Source of the DNA: an uncultured bacterium
Lineage (GTDB): Bacteria; Bacillota; Clostridia; Oscillospirales; CAG-272
DNA: 64,000 bases
Direction of reading: 5' to 3'
Assembly: GCA_945920215.1 (NCBI GenBank)
Contig: CAMEJM010000006.1
Span: forward strand, 41,728 to 105,727
In this document: positions 41,983-51,360 of the stretch, piece after piece
Position numbering within the stretch: the stretch's first letter is position 1
Layout: each line of letters begins with the position of its first letter
Translations under genes and position numbers: made by a program
Notes under the pieces: model-generated
The model's input: only the letters and a program-made list of their open reading frames with translations
Databases searched by the model: none
Told to the model about the DNA's origin: nothing

Positions 41983-43752
41983 TCAACGGGAGGCGAACTG
42001 CAATTCGTAGAGCTTGTAGTAATACCCGCGGCGGCGGAGAAGCTCCTGATGCGTGCCGCGCTCAATGATCTCGCCGCCCTGCAGCACGATGATCTGATCG
42101 GCGTGCTGAATGGTGGACAGTCGGTGCGCCACGACCAGCATGGTGCCGATGTTGCGCATTTTCTCAAGCGAGTTCTGAATCAACACCTCTGTTTCGGTAT
42201 CGATGTTCGCGGTTGCCTCGTCCAAAATCAGAATTTCGGGCTTGTGCAGTACGGTGCGGGCAAAGGAAAGAAGCTGCCGCTGTCCCTGCGAGAAGTTCTC
42301 GCCCCGCTCGATAACCTCCTCTTCCAGCCCGTGAGGCAGGCGGGAGAGGAACGAGTCCGCATTGACATACCGCACGGCGTTGTCAATTTCCTCGTCCGTG
42401 AAAGCAGGGTCATTCAGGGTGATGTTTGAGCGCACCGAGCCGCTGAACAGAAAGACGTCCTGCAGCATCTGCCCGATCCCGCGGCGCAGGGACTTGATTT
42501 CGATGTCGGCAATGTCGCGGTCATCAATGAGAATCTGCCCGCGCTGAATATCGAAATTCCGCACGATCAGAGAGAGGATCGTGGTCTTCCCGGCGCCGGT
42601 CGCGCCGACAAAGGCACAGGTCTGCCCCGGCTCGACCGTAAAGGAGACGTCCCGCAGGATCCATTCGTCCGGCACATAGGCGAACCACACATGGCGGAAC
42701 TCGATCTTCCCGCGGAAGTGCTCCACGGGGATAGCGCCCGGACGGTCGCGCACCTCGGGCATGACGTCCAGCAGGTTAAACAGCCGCTCGCAGGCGGTGA
42801 AGGCTTTTTGCAGGTTGTTCAGCTGATCCGCAAGGTTCTGAATCGGGTTGAAGAACTTTGAGAGATAGAGGTAGAACGCCACAATCATGCCGGGGGAAAG
42901 CCCAAGGGCAACCCCCAGAAAGAAGGTGACCGCGATGGCAAGGAAGTAAAGGAATGAGATGAACGGACGGTAGATGCCGAACGCCCTCACCACGCGGTAA
43001 CGGGCGCGGCGGAGATGCTCGTTTTTCGCCAGCATTTCCAGCTCCTTGGCGTCCTCGCGGCGGAACACTTGAATGAGCTTCATCCCCGAAAGGTTTTCGT
43101 TGAGGAAGGTATTGATGTCGGAGATGCTCTTCCGCTCTTCACGGAAGATCTTCGCAACATGGCGACGGAAGAAGAACGAAACGACGAACACCACGACGAG
43201 AAAGCCCAACATGGCGAGAGAAAGCCGCCAAGAGATGAACATCATCACGGCGAACACCCCGACCACGGTCAGCAGGTTCCGCAGGACGTTGACCAACACA
43301 TTCGTGAACAGGTCGGAAAGGGAGGCAGTATAGGAAGCGACCCGCGTCACGAGAGAGCCGACGGGCATCTCGTTCAGTTGACTGCGAGACATATTCTCAA
43401 TATGCTCATACACCTCAAGCCGCAGGCGATAGACAATGTTCTGCCCCGCTTTTTGCAGAATCATAGACTCAAAGTAGAGGAAGACCTGATTTGCGAGGTA
43501 CATGAGCAGATATGCCCCCGAAAGCCACAGAATGCGCGCGAGACGAATGTCTCCCGAGGTCAGGGTATCGGTCACGGCGCTGATGAACAGCGGGAGGATC
43601 ACGTCGAGCGCGACGTTGAGCAGAATGAGAAGCAACGCAGCGCAGAAGCGCAGGCGCTCGGGCTTCAGGTAGCGCAGAGTGCGTTTCAGAAGCTCCCGCG
43701 TGGGAATGGGGCGGTCACCGAAGAGGCGGTCCAATTCGTTTTCGTTTTCCAT
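41983..43752 (-). CDS. ABC exporter half-transporter, subunit with degenerate signature motif
   Basis: A 589-residue membrane-plus-ATPase exporter subunit. Residues about 40-330 are a six-TM exporter domain. The nucleotide-binding domain has Walker A GATGAGKTT, Walker B ILILDEATANID with the catalytic Glu, and His in VVAHRLST. Its signature motif is degenerate, FSQGQ in place of LSGGQ. The partner gene has a normal LSGGQ but Asp for the catalytic Glu. This complementary pattern is typical of heterodimeric exporters such as BmrCD/YheHI and LmrCD. The ATG overlaps the partner's stop by one base (TGATG). Substrate unknown; drug or lipid export is likely. Confidence 0.92.
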   Translation of the reverse strand: MENENELDRLFGDRPIPTRELLKRTLRYLKPERLRFCAALLLILLNVALDVILPLFISAVTDTLTSGDIRLARILWLSGAYLLMYLANQVFLYFESMILQKAGQNIVYRLRLEVYEHIENMSRSQLNEMPVGSLVTRVASYTASLSDLFTNVLVNVLRNLLTVVGVFAVMMFISWRLSLAMLGFLVVVFVVSFFFRRHVAKIFREERKSISDINTFLNENLSGMKLIQVFRREDAKELEMLAKNEHLRRARYRVVRAFGIYRPFISFLYFLAIAVTFFLGVALGLSPGMIVAFYLYLSKFFNPIQNLADQLNNLQKAFTACERLFNLLDVMPEVRDRPGAIPVEHFRGKIEFRHVWFAYVPDEWILRDVSFTVEPGQTCAFVGATGAGKTTILSLIVRNFDIQRGQILIDDRDIADIEIKSLRRGIGQMLQDVFLFSGSVRSNITLNDPAFTDEEIDNAVRYVNADSFLSRLPHGLEEEVIERGENFSQGQRQLLSFARTVLHKPEILILDEATANIDTETEVLIQNSLEKMRNIGTMLVVAHRLSTIQHADQIIVLQGGEIIERGTHQELLRRRGYYYKLYELQFASR

Positions 43753-45557
43753 CAGCCCTCACCCCCTTCCACTTCGCGTTCCAAGGCTTGCAGATATACC
43801 ATCTTTTGATAGGTGGGGGAGATCTCCGCGAGACGGGCGGGGGTGTCAAACGCTTCCACGCGCCCCTCCGAGAGAACCAGTATCTTATCCATATGGGCAA
43901 CCGTGGAAACGCGCGAGGCGATGACCACCGTGGTTTTGCCCCGCCGCTCCCGCGCGATGTGTTCGAGAATGGTCTCCTCGGTGCGGACGTCCACGGCGGA
44001 GACCGCGTCGTCGAGAATCAGTATGGGGGCGTTTTTCAGGGAAGCGCGGGCGAGGGAAATCCTCTGCTTCTGCCCGCCGGAAAGGGTCACGCCGCGCTCG
44101 CCCGTCACGGTGTCGTACCCGTCCGGGAAAGCGGCGATATTGTCATGCACGTCGGCAAAGCGCGCCGCCGCTTCTACCTCCTCGGGAGAGGCGTCCGGGC
44201 GGGCGAAAGCAATGTTGTTCCGAATCTTGTCGCTGAACAGGAAGTTGTCCTGCGGGACGTAGGCGATGGCGTCCCGGACGCTCGCAAGAGTGCAGTCCAT
44301 GATGTCGGTATCATCGAGGAAGAGGGTTCCGCGCTCCACATTGTAAAGGCGGAGCAGGACGGCGGCAAGGGTGGACTTTCCGCACCCGATTTTCCCGACC
44401 ACGCCGACCGTCTCTCCGGGCAGAATGTCAAGGGAGATATCAAAAAGCGCGTCATGGGTGGAGCCGGGATAGGCAAACGAGAAGCCGCGGAAGGTGATCT
44501 TCCCGGCGACGGGCGAGAGCGTAACGGCGTTCGGCGCGTCGCAGATTTCCTCCTCTTCTTCGAGGAAGTGAGAAATCCGCTTCATGGACGCGCCCGAACG
44601 GGAGCGCATGGAAACGATCTGCCCCGTCGCCATCATGGGCCAGATCAGGGTATCGAAGTAGCCGATAAAGGTCACGACCTCGCCCGCGGTGAGATCCATC
44701 GTATGTCCGAGGATGACGATCGGATTGCCGGTCGCAACGCGGTAGACGAAAAAGCCGCCGAGCGCAATGATGGCAGCCAGATTAACGCCGATGATGACCG
44801 AGATAATGACGTCGAACGCGACCGAGAGCCGCGCGAACGAAATATTCTCATCCTTGTTCTTCTTGGCAATCGAAGCGAACTCATGGAGCTCCTGGGTTTC
44901 CTTGACGAATGCTTTGATGACGCTGATACCGGTGAAAGTCTCCTGCGAGAAGTCATAGAGACGGTCAAAGGTCTTTTGACGTACCGTCCACTTCTCCGAC
45001 ATGAATTTTTCCACCAGCGCGCCCCAGACGATAATCAGAATGAGGGGCAGGAGCAGGAAAAGGGTCAGAACATAGTCGAGCCGCACCATGCGCCAAAGGG
45101 TGAGCAAGGAGAGGAAAACAGCGTCCACCATCATGACCGTCCCCCAACCGAGGTATTCTTCAATGGTTTCCAGGTCGGTGGTGAACCACGCCATCACGGC
45201 GCCGGTTTTGTTTTCGTGATAGTACCGCTCGGAAAGGCGCTCGGCTTTGCAGAACATCTGATGCCGGAGCCCCGCTTCCATTTTTCCGGAAGCGTTAAAA
45301 ATCGAGAGCCGCCAGACGGTGCGCCCGAGAAACAGCACGACGGCGACGATGACCACGCCGAGGATCAGGTCACGGATGGAGGCGACGGTCAGAGGCTCTC
45401 CGCCGCGCTCTGAGGCGGTGCAAAGGTCGATGAGTTTTCCGAGATATTCCGGAATATAAAGCTGAAAATAGTTCACGAGGATGAGCGCGGCTATCCCGAT
45501 AAGGAACAGCCATGCGTAGCGAAGATAATAACGTTTTAAGTACTTATTAAACAACAT
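43752..45557 (-). CDS. ABC exporter half-transporter, partner with degenerate Walker B
   Basis: A 601-residue exporter subunit and the first gene of the pair. Six TM segments (MLFNKYLKRYYLRYAWLFLIGIAALILVNYFQLYIPEYLG onward) precede an ATPase domain with Walker A GKIGCGKST, a canonical LSGGQKQRISLARA signature, and Walker B ILILDDAVSAVD where Asp replaces the catalytic Glu; the switch His is also replaced (VVIASRVST). It therefore contributes the non-hydrolysing site in the predicted heterodimer. No good ribosome site precedes ATG 45557; a GGGAGG lies about 27 bases upstream, so the true start is uncertain. Confidence 0.9.
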   Translation of the reverse strand: MLFNKYLKRYYLRYAWLFLIGIAALILVNYFQLYIPEYLGKLIDLCTASERGGEPLTVASIRDLILGVVIVAVVLFLGRTVWRLSIFNASGKMEAGLRHQMFCKAERLSERYYHENKTGAVMAWFTTDLETIEEYLGWGTVMMVDAVFLSLLTLWRMVRLDYVLTLFLLLPLILIIVWGALVEKFMSEKWTVRQKTFDRLYDFSQETFTGISVIKAFVKETQELHEFASIAKKNKDENISFARLSVAFDVIISVIIGVNLAAIIALGGFFVYRVATGNPIVILGHTMDLTAGEVVTFIGYFDTLIWPMMATGQIVSMRSRSGASMKRISHFLEEEEEICDAPNAVTLSPVAGKITFRGFSFAYPGSTHDALFDISLDILPGETVGVVGKIGCGKSTLAAVLLRLYNVERGTLFLDDTDIMDCTLASVRDAIAYVPQDNFLFSDKIRNNIAFARPDASPEEVEAAARFADVHDNIAAFPDGYDTVTGERGVTLSGGQKQRISLARASLKNAPILILDDAVSAVDVRTEETILEHIARERRGKTTVVIASRVSTVAHMDKILVLSEGRVEAFDTPARLAEISPTYQKMVYLQALEREVEGGEG

Positions 45558-45656
45558 ATGATTTCGATGAAAACGGGAAACATCCTCCCGTACAGAGAAA
45601 GGGCGAAACGGAGATAAGGCGCGCTGCAACGGGCGCGCCTGTGCGACCCGGCTTTC

Positions 45657-45685
45657 ATTTTAATACATCGGCCGCTGTTCGTCAA
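45657..45685 (-). promoter_or_regulatory. Sigma-A promoter for the ABC exporter pair
   Basis: Minus-strand TTGACG, 17-bp spacer, TAAAAT, about 95 bp before the chosen ATG. Confidence 0.65.
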
Positions 45686-45776
45686 GTATCGTCCGTATTT
45701 CCCGGTTTTTTCAGAATCACTTTCACCCCGGCGAAGAGCAACACGGATGCCTTGCAAAAAACTTCGGTCACCGCTA

Positions 45777-45803
45777 AAAACAACCCACCGGGTTGTTTTC
45801 TTT
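45777..45803. terminator. Small terminator-like hairpin
   Basis: AAAACAACCC and GGGTTGTTTT form a stem with a T-rich plus-strand flank, in the 900-bp gap between the exporter genes and the 440-codon membrane gene. Confidence 0.45.
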
Positions 45804-45837
45804 ACGCTGCGTTCGACTCCCCTCTCTTTACTTCCCT

Positions 45838-45878
45838 GCAAAACAGAAAAGCCCCGCTTGGGGGCTTTTCTGTTTTGG
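45838..45878. terminator. Bidirectional terminator-like hairpin
   Basis: AAAACAGAAAAGCCCC and GGGGCTTTTCTGTTTT form a long stem. No gene is visible just upstream on either strand, so it may mark the end of a lost gene. Confidence 0.6.
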
Positions 45879-45977
45879 TGGGCTGGCGACGATGTGAATT
45901 GAATCAGACGATAAAGCATGAATTTACCAATAGAATGGATTGCCATCGACGGACACCGTTGTCGTCCTGCATAATAT

Positions 45978-46007
45978 TGAGTTTTCGACGGGGAGATGCC
46001 TTATAAT
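45978..46007 (+). promoter_or_regulatory. Possible promoter for the repeat-D1 RNA
   Basis: TTGAGT, 18-bp spacer, TATAAT ends at the base before conserved element D1 begins. The same promoter is not seen before D2. Confidence 0.45.
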
Positions 46008-46242
46008 CTTGGCTCCACCTTGGATAGTGCCTGCTGGGCGTGTGCTTGTATATATACAAGTGAAGGATCACCTATCACGATTATCGCTACGGGATGCGGC
46101 TAACAAGCAACCTTATGTTTTTTCCTTTCGGGAGCCCGTATCGTAGCACTGGGGTGCGTCCCCGTCAAGGTAGGCGGAGAAATAACGGGAGACCAAACAA
46201 GTAAACAGTACATAAAAGCTCGGATTCCGAATCCGGCTTTTT
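46008..46242 (+). repeat. Dispersed 235-bp element D1, candidate structured RNA with terminator
   Basis: Aligns without net length change to 63716-63950. Shared features: CTTGG..CCTTGGAT at the start; a perfect CTTGTATATATACAAG palindrome; ACGGGATGCGGCTAACAAG; CCTTATGTTTTT then CCTTTCGGGAGCCC; ATCGTAGCAC; and a final intrinsic terminator (AAGCTCGGATTC/GAATCCGGCTTTTT here). The terminator loops differ in sequence but keep pairing (GGATTC/GAATCC versus GGTA/TACC), which suggests selection for RNA structure. A promoter-like TATAAT adjoins the start. I do not recognise a named RNA family. Confidence 0.75.
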
Positions 46243-46373
46243 GCCCGTGTGACGAATAGACTGTGTGGGTGGAGAGGCAAAAGCGCGAGTTGTTTGCCGA
46301 GTTGGGTCATCCTGAACTTCCCGAAGCAATATATGATCTTGCGGGAATCTGAGGGGAAACCGCAAAATACGGA

Positions 46374-46417
46374 GAGTTGCTTCCGAGATGCAAGTGCTCT
46401 CCGTTTTTGTGTATTCG
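46374..46417. terminator. Bidirectional terminator hairpin downstream of D1
   Basis: ACGGAGAG and CTCTCCGT enclose an inner TTGC/GCAA stem; TTTTT follows on the plus strand and ATTTTG on the minus. On the minus strand it would end the transcript of the 46.5-kb membrane gene. A similar ACGGAGAG/CTCTCCGT terminator occurs just before D2. Confidence 0.65.
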
Positions 46418-46461
46418 TTTGCTTCCCCCCGAAATGGATTTGTGCCGGAGCGGCATTGCCG

Positions 46462-47775
46462 TTACCTTTCCGGGTCATCCAAACTCGCTTCTGCCGGATC
46501 GGTACCTGTCGCCTTGCTATTTCTTGCAGTGCCTATCATGAACACAATCGACCGTATTGTCACAATCATCAAAAGCAAGATCGTCACGATCCTGAAAACG
46601 GTTCCGCGAGACATGACGAAAGAAAGGATCAACGCATTCAGTGCCGTTGCAGCGGCACTCACAAACAAAGTAGCTCCGACCACTTTCAACGCGCCGATAA
46701 AACCGGTGCAGTCCTCCGAATGCTTCACCTTACAAACGACATATACAAGGAATGTCAAAAGAAGCACCGCGAGCAAGAAAATCGGGATCGTTTGCATCAG
46801 ACTGAATGAGAAAACAAACGAAGCCAGTGCGCTCCCGCTTGCAAATAGTTCACCGAAAAAGCCGTTTATTTTCTCCGTCACTTGCTCCGCAGTCATCTCA
46901 CGCGAGGTGACAGCTCCTTCACTGACCTTAGCCAAATAACCGGCGAAGTCTACATCGACCTCGTTCGCAGCAAATGCGCACATGGCAATATCGTCAAACA
47001 GGAGAACATATTTCTTGTCGGGTGCCTTTTTCTCCAGCTCCATATAATATGTTCGGAGAGTAGGTGCTTTTCCGTAGGCATCCTTTCCGATAAAAATCGG
47101 GTACTTCGCCGCGAAATACAGTTCGTAAACGCCGATGGCATAATCGTGCAGATCCGCATCATCGTCGGTGCCGTTGCGTTTTAACTCAGTATATTTATCC
47201 GCGATATCTTTGTCATATTTTGAGGACGATACATCGGATACTTCTTGAAGGTACGCTTCATAATCCGCAAGATTTGCCACAACATCGAGAGATTGCCCGC
47301 TGTAAACAATGCTGCAATCATATCTTTCCTGTTGCGGTGTGTCCAATGCCACATACTCATCGTAGGAGATCTCGTTGCCGTTTTCATCCTTGCAAAGGAT
47401 CAAAAAGGCGTCGAATGTCGTTTCTTTCGGGCGGGTATCCACGACTAGGCGATAGGTTGCCTCTGTGCTGTTAAAGGTATTGATGCAATCGGCTTCACCG
47501 TCAAACTCCGCCCGGAGCTTCCCGTCGGTCACCGTCAGATACACGCCGTACGGATTATCCTTCCCCAAGGATTCGCTTAAAAAACATTGGAAGTCTTTTG
47601 CTTCGGCATAGTGCTTTCCAAACGAGGCAATATACCCGACCGATAGCCCTCCCCAAACAATGACAAAAGTCAAGAACAGGCTCAGGACCGTGTTCCAAAA
47701 CGAGCGCGACGACGCCTCCGCCAGCCGCTTGTTCGAGAAAAAGCCTCCGAAGTAAAACTTAATCCATTCTTTCAT
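46462..47775 (-). CDS. Membrane protein of unknown function with large extracytoplasmic domain
   Basis: A 437-residue protein. After a short amphipathic start (MKEWIKFYFGGFFSNKRLAEA) comes one TM segment (FWNTVLSLFLTFVIVWGGLSVGYIA), then about 260 hydrophilic, Asp/Tyr-rich residues. Three or four TM segments follow near the C-terminus (FSLMQTIPIFLLAVLLLTFLVYVVC; VVGATLFVSAAATALNALILSFV; IVTILLLMIVTIRSIVFMIG). I do not recognise the family; the layout is broadly like DUF1189-type membrane proteins, but that is a weak comparison. The ATG at 47775 is preceded by an in-frame GTG three codons earlier. It lies 65 bp after the GH31 gene on the same strand, so it may be the last gene of the hydrolase operon. 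Confidence 0.65.
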   Translation of the reverse strand: MKEWIKFYFGGFFSNKRLAEASSRSFWNTVLSLFLTFVIVWGGLSVGYIASFGKHYAEAKDFQCFLSESLGKDNPYGVYLTVTDGKLRAEFDGEADCINTFNSTEATYRLVVDTRPKETTFDAFLILCKDENGNEISYDEYVALDTPQQERYDCSIVYSGQSLDVVANLADYEAYLQEVSDVSSSKYDKDIADKYTELKRNGTDDDADLHDYAIGVYELYFAAKYPIFIGKDAYGKAPTLRTYYMELEKKAPDKKYVLLFDDIAMCAFAANEVDVDFAGYLAKVSEGAVTSREMTAEQVTEKINGFFGELFASGSALASFVFSFSLMQTIPIFLLAVLLLTFLVYVVCKVKHSEDCTGFIGALKVVGATLFVSAAATALNALILSFVMSRGTVFRIVTILLLMIVTIRSIVFMIGTARNSKATGTDPAEASLDDPER

Positions 47776-47840
47776 AGACACCACCGTTTTCCATGAGCGT
47801 TAACAATATTGCATAAAGAAGTGCAAGGGTACTAATGGAA

Positions 47841-49355
47841 TTATCCGTTTTTCCTTGTAAACACGGGCAGTCTTTCAAGCGGTGTGTCGATCACATATGT
47901 GCCGCCACCGTATATCTTCCCGGTTTCGTCTGTCCAAGTCCCCTCGGGCAGCACCACCTGCCTATATTGTACACCTTTTTGCAGCTGCGGAGCAACCAAA
48001 ATATCGTTTCCAAGCAGAAACTCGTCGTTGACAGAAAAATAACCCTTGTGCGGAAAGACATATTCCAAGCTGCGCAGCATGGGGTCGCCCGTGACCGAAC
48101 ACTCTCTTGCGATCCGCAGAATCTCGTCCGAAAACCGCATGTGCAAGCCGACGGCTTCCAGACACAACCGTTGCTGTTTCGCGTCAAGTACTTTCCACGG
48201 CGCGCGGGAGAATTGCATCATAGGGAATGCCGCCGCCACCTGGCAGTACCGAACAAACAACTCGCCGTCAAACTCAAATCCGTTGCGGTGAAAATCCGGC
48301 ACCATGCCGCCGCCGATCATATCGGGGCAAAGGTACTGGTAACCGCATAGCCCCATCGCCAGTCCGTCCGGTACAAGCGTGTTCAACCCGTCCTCCGTCC
48401 AGGAATGATTCTTATCGCGTAGTCGGTTGGCGACGGGTAGCCACCCAGCGTTAAATCCGGCACGCAACTCGTTGTAAGCGTATTTCGCACCCAACTCCGC
48501 CCACCTCTTCGCCTGCTCGGAGCGCTGGCTCCCGTCGAAGAATATAAAATCGTCGGCGTAGTATTCGGGGTCTGCGGCATCCATCTTGAAGCCATCTACG
48601 CCATACTCTTCCACCAGACGACTTGCCTGCTCGTCGAACCACCGGACCGCCTTAGGATTCGTCAGATCCAGCACCGCACTGAAGCCATTCCACCAATGTG
48701 AGACAGCCGTTTGCCCACTCGAGGTTTTGACCAGCACACCATCGGCTTCCAGCCTACGAAAAACAGCGGTATCGGGGCTGACAAACGGACAGCACCACAG
48801 CATGACCTTGAAGCCCATGCCGTGCAGTTCGTCTACCATTCCCTTGGGGTCGGGAAAGCGCGCGGCATCGAACACCCAATCGCCGTATGCACGGCACCAG
48901 CAGTCGTCGATCATCAGCACGCCCGCGGGATACCCGTTTTCGATGATCTCGTGTGCGTATCTCATAACCTTTTCCTGCGTGCAGTCCCATTCCATTTCGA
49001 TCCAGGTGTTGTACTGCGGAACAGTAAACATATCCATCGGCGGTACCTGCCCGATGAATGTTTTGTCGGCGAAGCGGTTGTGCATGGCAAGATAGGCATC
49101 TCGCAGCGTCTCTCCACATTGTTCAACGGCAATGTTTTCGCCCTCCACGAGAATCCCATCCTCCTCGAAGGTGTAGCAAAAGGGACTGTCGGAATATACG
49201 AGCCGCCCACGGTCGGACAGTAACGCCGCCGTTGCCTGATTACCTGCGTGCCACACGCGCAGATCGCGCGAAAAGCCACTTTGGTAAGGCATAAAAATTC
49301 CGTCATTGACCGCTCCGCCGAAAAAGTGTTCGTCCTGTAAATACTTGATCTTCAA
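47841..49355 (-). CDS. Glycoside hydrolase family 31 (alpha-glycosidase; TTG start)
   Basis: A 504-residue GH31 enzyme: a short N-terminal beta domain, then the TIM barrel with GYPAGVLMIDDCWCRAYGDWVFD and the catalytic nucleophile Asp in YGVDGFKMDAADPEY (near residue 255), and a C-terminal beta domain (GNDILVAPQLQKGVQYRQVVLPEGTWTD). It is shorter than most alpha-glucosidases or alpha-xylosidases (650-800) because the N-terminal domain is reduced. No ATG suits the start; a TTG at 49355 with AAGGA ten bases upstream is chosen. There is no signal peptide, so it is cytoplasmic. It follows GH3 by about 13 bp. Confidence 0.88.
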   Translation of the reverse strand: MKIKYLQDEHFFGGAVNDGIFMPYQSGFSRDLRVWHAGNQATAALLSDRGRLVYSDSPFCYTFEEDGILVEGENIAVEQCGETLRDAYLAMHNRFADKTFIGQVPPMDMFTVPQYNTWIEMEWDCTQEKVMRYAHEIIENGYPAGVLMIDDCWCRAYGDWVFDAARFPDPKGMVDELHGMGFKVMLWCCPFVSPDTAVFRRLEADGVLVKTSSGQTAVSHWWNGFSAVLDLTNPKAVRWFDEQASRLVEEYGVDGFKMDAADPEYYADDFIFFDGSQRSEQAKRWAELGAKYAYNELRAGFNAGWLPVANRLRDKNHSWTEDGLNTLVPDGLAMGLCGYQYLCPDMIGGGMVPDFHRNGFEFDGELFVRYCQVAAAFPMMQFSRAPWKVLDAKQQRLCLEAVGLHMRFSDEILRIARECSVTGDPMLRSLEYVFPHKGYFSVNDEFLLGNDILVAPQLQKGVQYRQVVLPEGTWTDETGKIYGGGTYVIDTPLERLPVFTRKNG

Positions 49356-49368
49356 TTTTATATCGTCC

Positions 49369-51360
49369 TTAATATTGTGAAAATTGTTCTTCGTCCGGTA
49401 AAGTGATCTTGAGTTCCTGTGTCAAACGAATGTCTGCGCTGCTTGCACCCACCATGACCGTATAGATACCGTTCTCCACATAAAACGCATCTGAAACGGG
49501 GCTGAAATACGCGAAGTCGCGCGCCGTCAGAGTAAACCCGAACTTCTGACGCTCTCCGGCGGCGATGAATTTTTTGGCGAAGCCGACAAGTTCTTTTTTT
49601 GGGCGGGTGACCATGCTTGCCTTATCGGCAAGATACAGTTGCACTGTCTCGGCAGCGTCGCGGGCACCGATATTCCTGACTGTAAGAGTCACGCGGTAGT
49701 CCGTTTCGGAATCCTTCTCCACACGCAGGTTCTCGTAGGCAAACTGCGTATAAGACAGCCCGTGCCCGAACGGATAGGCAGGCACGATACCCTTGTATTC
49801 GTAATATTTATAACCGACCAGCACTCCCTCGGAGTACCGCTCTGTGTAGCTGTTGCCGCGCGCCTCGCCCGTCGCCGTATCGGAGAGGCAGACAGGGAAA
49901 GTCTCTGCCAACTTGCCGCAGGGCGAAACCTCACCGGAAAGCAGTCTCGCCGCCGCCTCATTGACGCCCTCTCCGCCAAAACCCATATACAGGATGGCTT
50001 TCACTTTGTCGCGGAAAGCCGACACGTCTACCGCAGATCCTGCGTAAAGCACCACCACGACATTTTGATTGACATTCGCCACATTGACGATCAGGTCTTC
50101 CATGATGGGGTTGAGCCGAATGGAGAAGCGATCCGTCTCCTCTTTTTCGGTCAACCAAGTATTTCCCACGCACACAACGGCACAGTCGCTCTGCATCGCG
50201 AGATCCGTCGCATAGCGCAGACCAAAGGGGGTCGCCATATGGTAGCGTATCATGTATCCCTGAGCAAAGTCCACATCAAAGCCTTGATCCCTGAGACAAC
50301 CGCAAAGAGACAGCGGCTTCCCACAAGTCACTCTGGAGGACCCGCCTCCCTGGAACTCGGGGTTCTCCGCAAAGCCGCCGATGACGGCGATTTTTTGACT
50401 TTTCCCGAGAGGAAGCACGCCGTCGTTTTTCAGCAAAACGGCGCATTGCTCCGCGGCGGAGACTGCCAAGGCGTGTTTTTGCCCGTCGGTCAACTCAGCC
50501 TTGCGGAGCGGCTCTGTTGTCTCGTACTGCCGGATCAGTGCGCGGAGTCTGTCTACGCTTTCGTCGATGTCAGCTTCGCTTATCAGCCCCCGACTGTACC
50601 AGTCGGCAAGTTGTTTCTCACACTTCTCGTCGTACGGCATCGCCAGATCGACGCCCGCGAGTAGCGACTTCGCTCGATGTTTAACGGCTCCCCAGTCGGA
50701 TACGACAGCACCCTCGAAGCCATACTCTCGTCGAAGCAGATCACGCAGTAGGTGCCTGTTCTCCGATGCGTACACACCGTTTACAGGGTTGTAACTGCAC
50801 ATGACCGTCCACGGCTTGGCTTGCAGAGCGATCTCGAACGCACGACAGTAAGTCTCCCGCAAGGTGCGCTCGTCCATCTCACTGCTTTGGAAGAACCTGT
50901 CGTACTCTCGGTTGTTGGCGGCAAAGTGCTTCAGTGAAGTGCCGACACCCTTGCTTTGTACGCCATCGATATAAGCTGCTGCAAGTCTGCCGGATAGCAC
51001 GCCGTCTTCAGAGAAGTACTCGAAGTTACGGCCGCAGAGCGGTGTCCGCTTCAGATTGACCCCGGGACCGAGGATCATGGCAACATCATGCCGGATGCAG
51101 TCCTCGGCGATCGCCTGCCCCACACGATACACAAGACTTTCGTCAAAAGAATTCCCCAGAGCAGACAGCGTGGGGTAGCAAACCGAACTTGCAGCGATCT
51201 GCTCTTCGCCCTCCTCGCCGATTACATAGCGTAGTCCGTGCGGTCCGTCGGACATCCTGAGTGACGGTAGGCCGCAAGCCTCGGCGGTGGACCAATTATC
51301 CTGCCCCGTCAGTAAAGCAAAGCGATCCGCCACATTTTGTTTATTGCTTGATTTTGTCAT
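49369..51360 (-). CDS. Glycoside hydrolase family 3 (beta-glucosidase type)
   Basis: A 663-residue GH3 enzyme that releases terminal beta-linked sugars. The N-terminal barrel begins RFALLTGQDNWSTAEACGLPSLRMSDGPHGLR. The nucleophile Asp is in GFEGAVVSDWGAVKHR near residue 220. The alpha/beta sandwich (IAVIGGFAENPEFQGGGSSR) and a C-terminal fibronectin-III-like domain (YPFGHGLSYTQFAYENLRV) follow. No signal peptide is present, so it acts inside the cell on imported oligosaccharides. It overlaps the end of the GH37-like gene by 20 bases and has only a distant AGGAG, indicating translational coupling. Confidence 0.93.
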   Translation of the reverse strand: MTKSSNKQNVADRFALLTGQDNWSTAEACGLPSLRMSDGPHGLRYVIGEEGEEQIAASSVCYPTLSALGNSFDESLVYRVGQAIAEDCIRHDVAMILGPGVNLKRTPLCGRNFEYFSEDGVLSGRLAAAYIDGVQSKGVGTSLKHFAANNREYDRFFQSSEMDERTLRETYCRAFEIALQAKPWTVMCSYNPVNGVYASENRHLLRDLLRREYGFEGAVVSDWGAVKHRAKSLLAGVDLAMPYDEKCEKQLADWYSRGLISEADIDESVDRLRALIRQYETTEPLRKAELTDGQKHALAVSAAEQCAVLLKNDGVLPLGKSQKIAVIGGFAENPEFQGGGSSRVTCGKPLSLCGCLRDQGFDVDFAQGYMIRYHMATPFGLRYATDLAMQSDCAVVCVGNTWLTEKEETDRFSIRLNPIMEDLIVNVANVNQNVVVVLYAGSAVDVSAFRDKVKAILYMGFGGEGVNEAAARLLSGEVSPCGKLAETFPVCLSDTATGEARGNSYTERYSEGVLVGYKYYEYKGIVPAYPFGHGLSYTQFAYENLRVEKDSETDYRVTLTVRNIGARDAAETVQLYLADKASMVTRPKKELVGFAKKFIAAGERQKFGFTLTARDFAYFSPVSDAFYVENGIYTVMVGASSADIRLTQELKITLPDEEQFSQY

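Noticed and set aside
43788..45413. A 541-codon plus-strand frame opposite the ABC exporter
   Set aside because: Low-complexity His/Arg/Gly/Asp-rich translation typical of antisense frames in GC-rich DNA. The minus-strand ABC motifs are clear.
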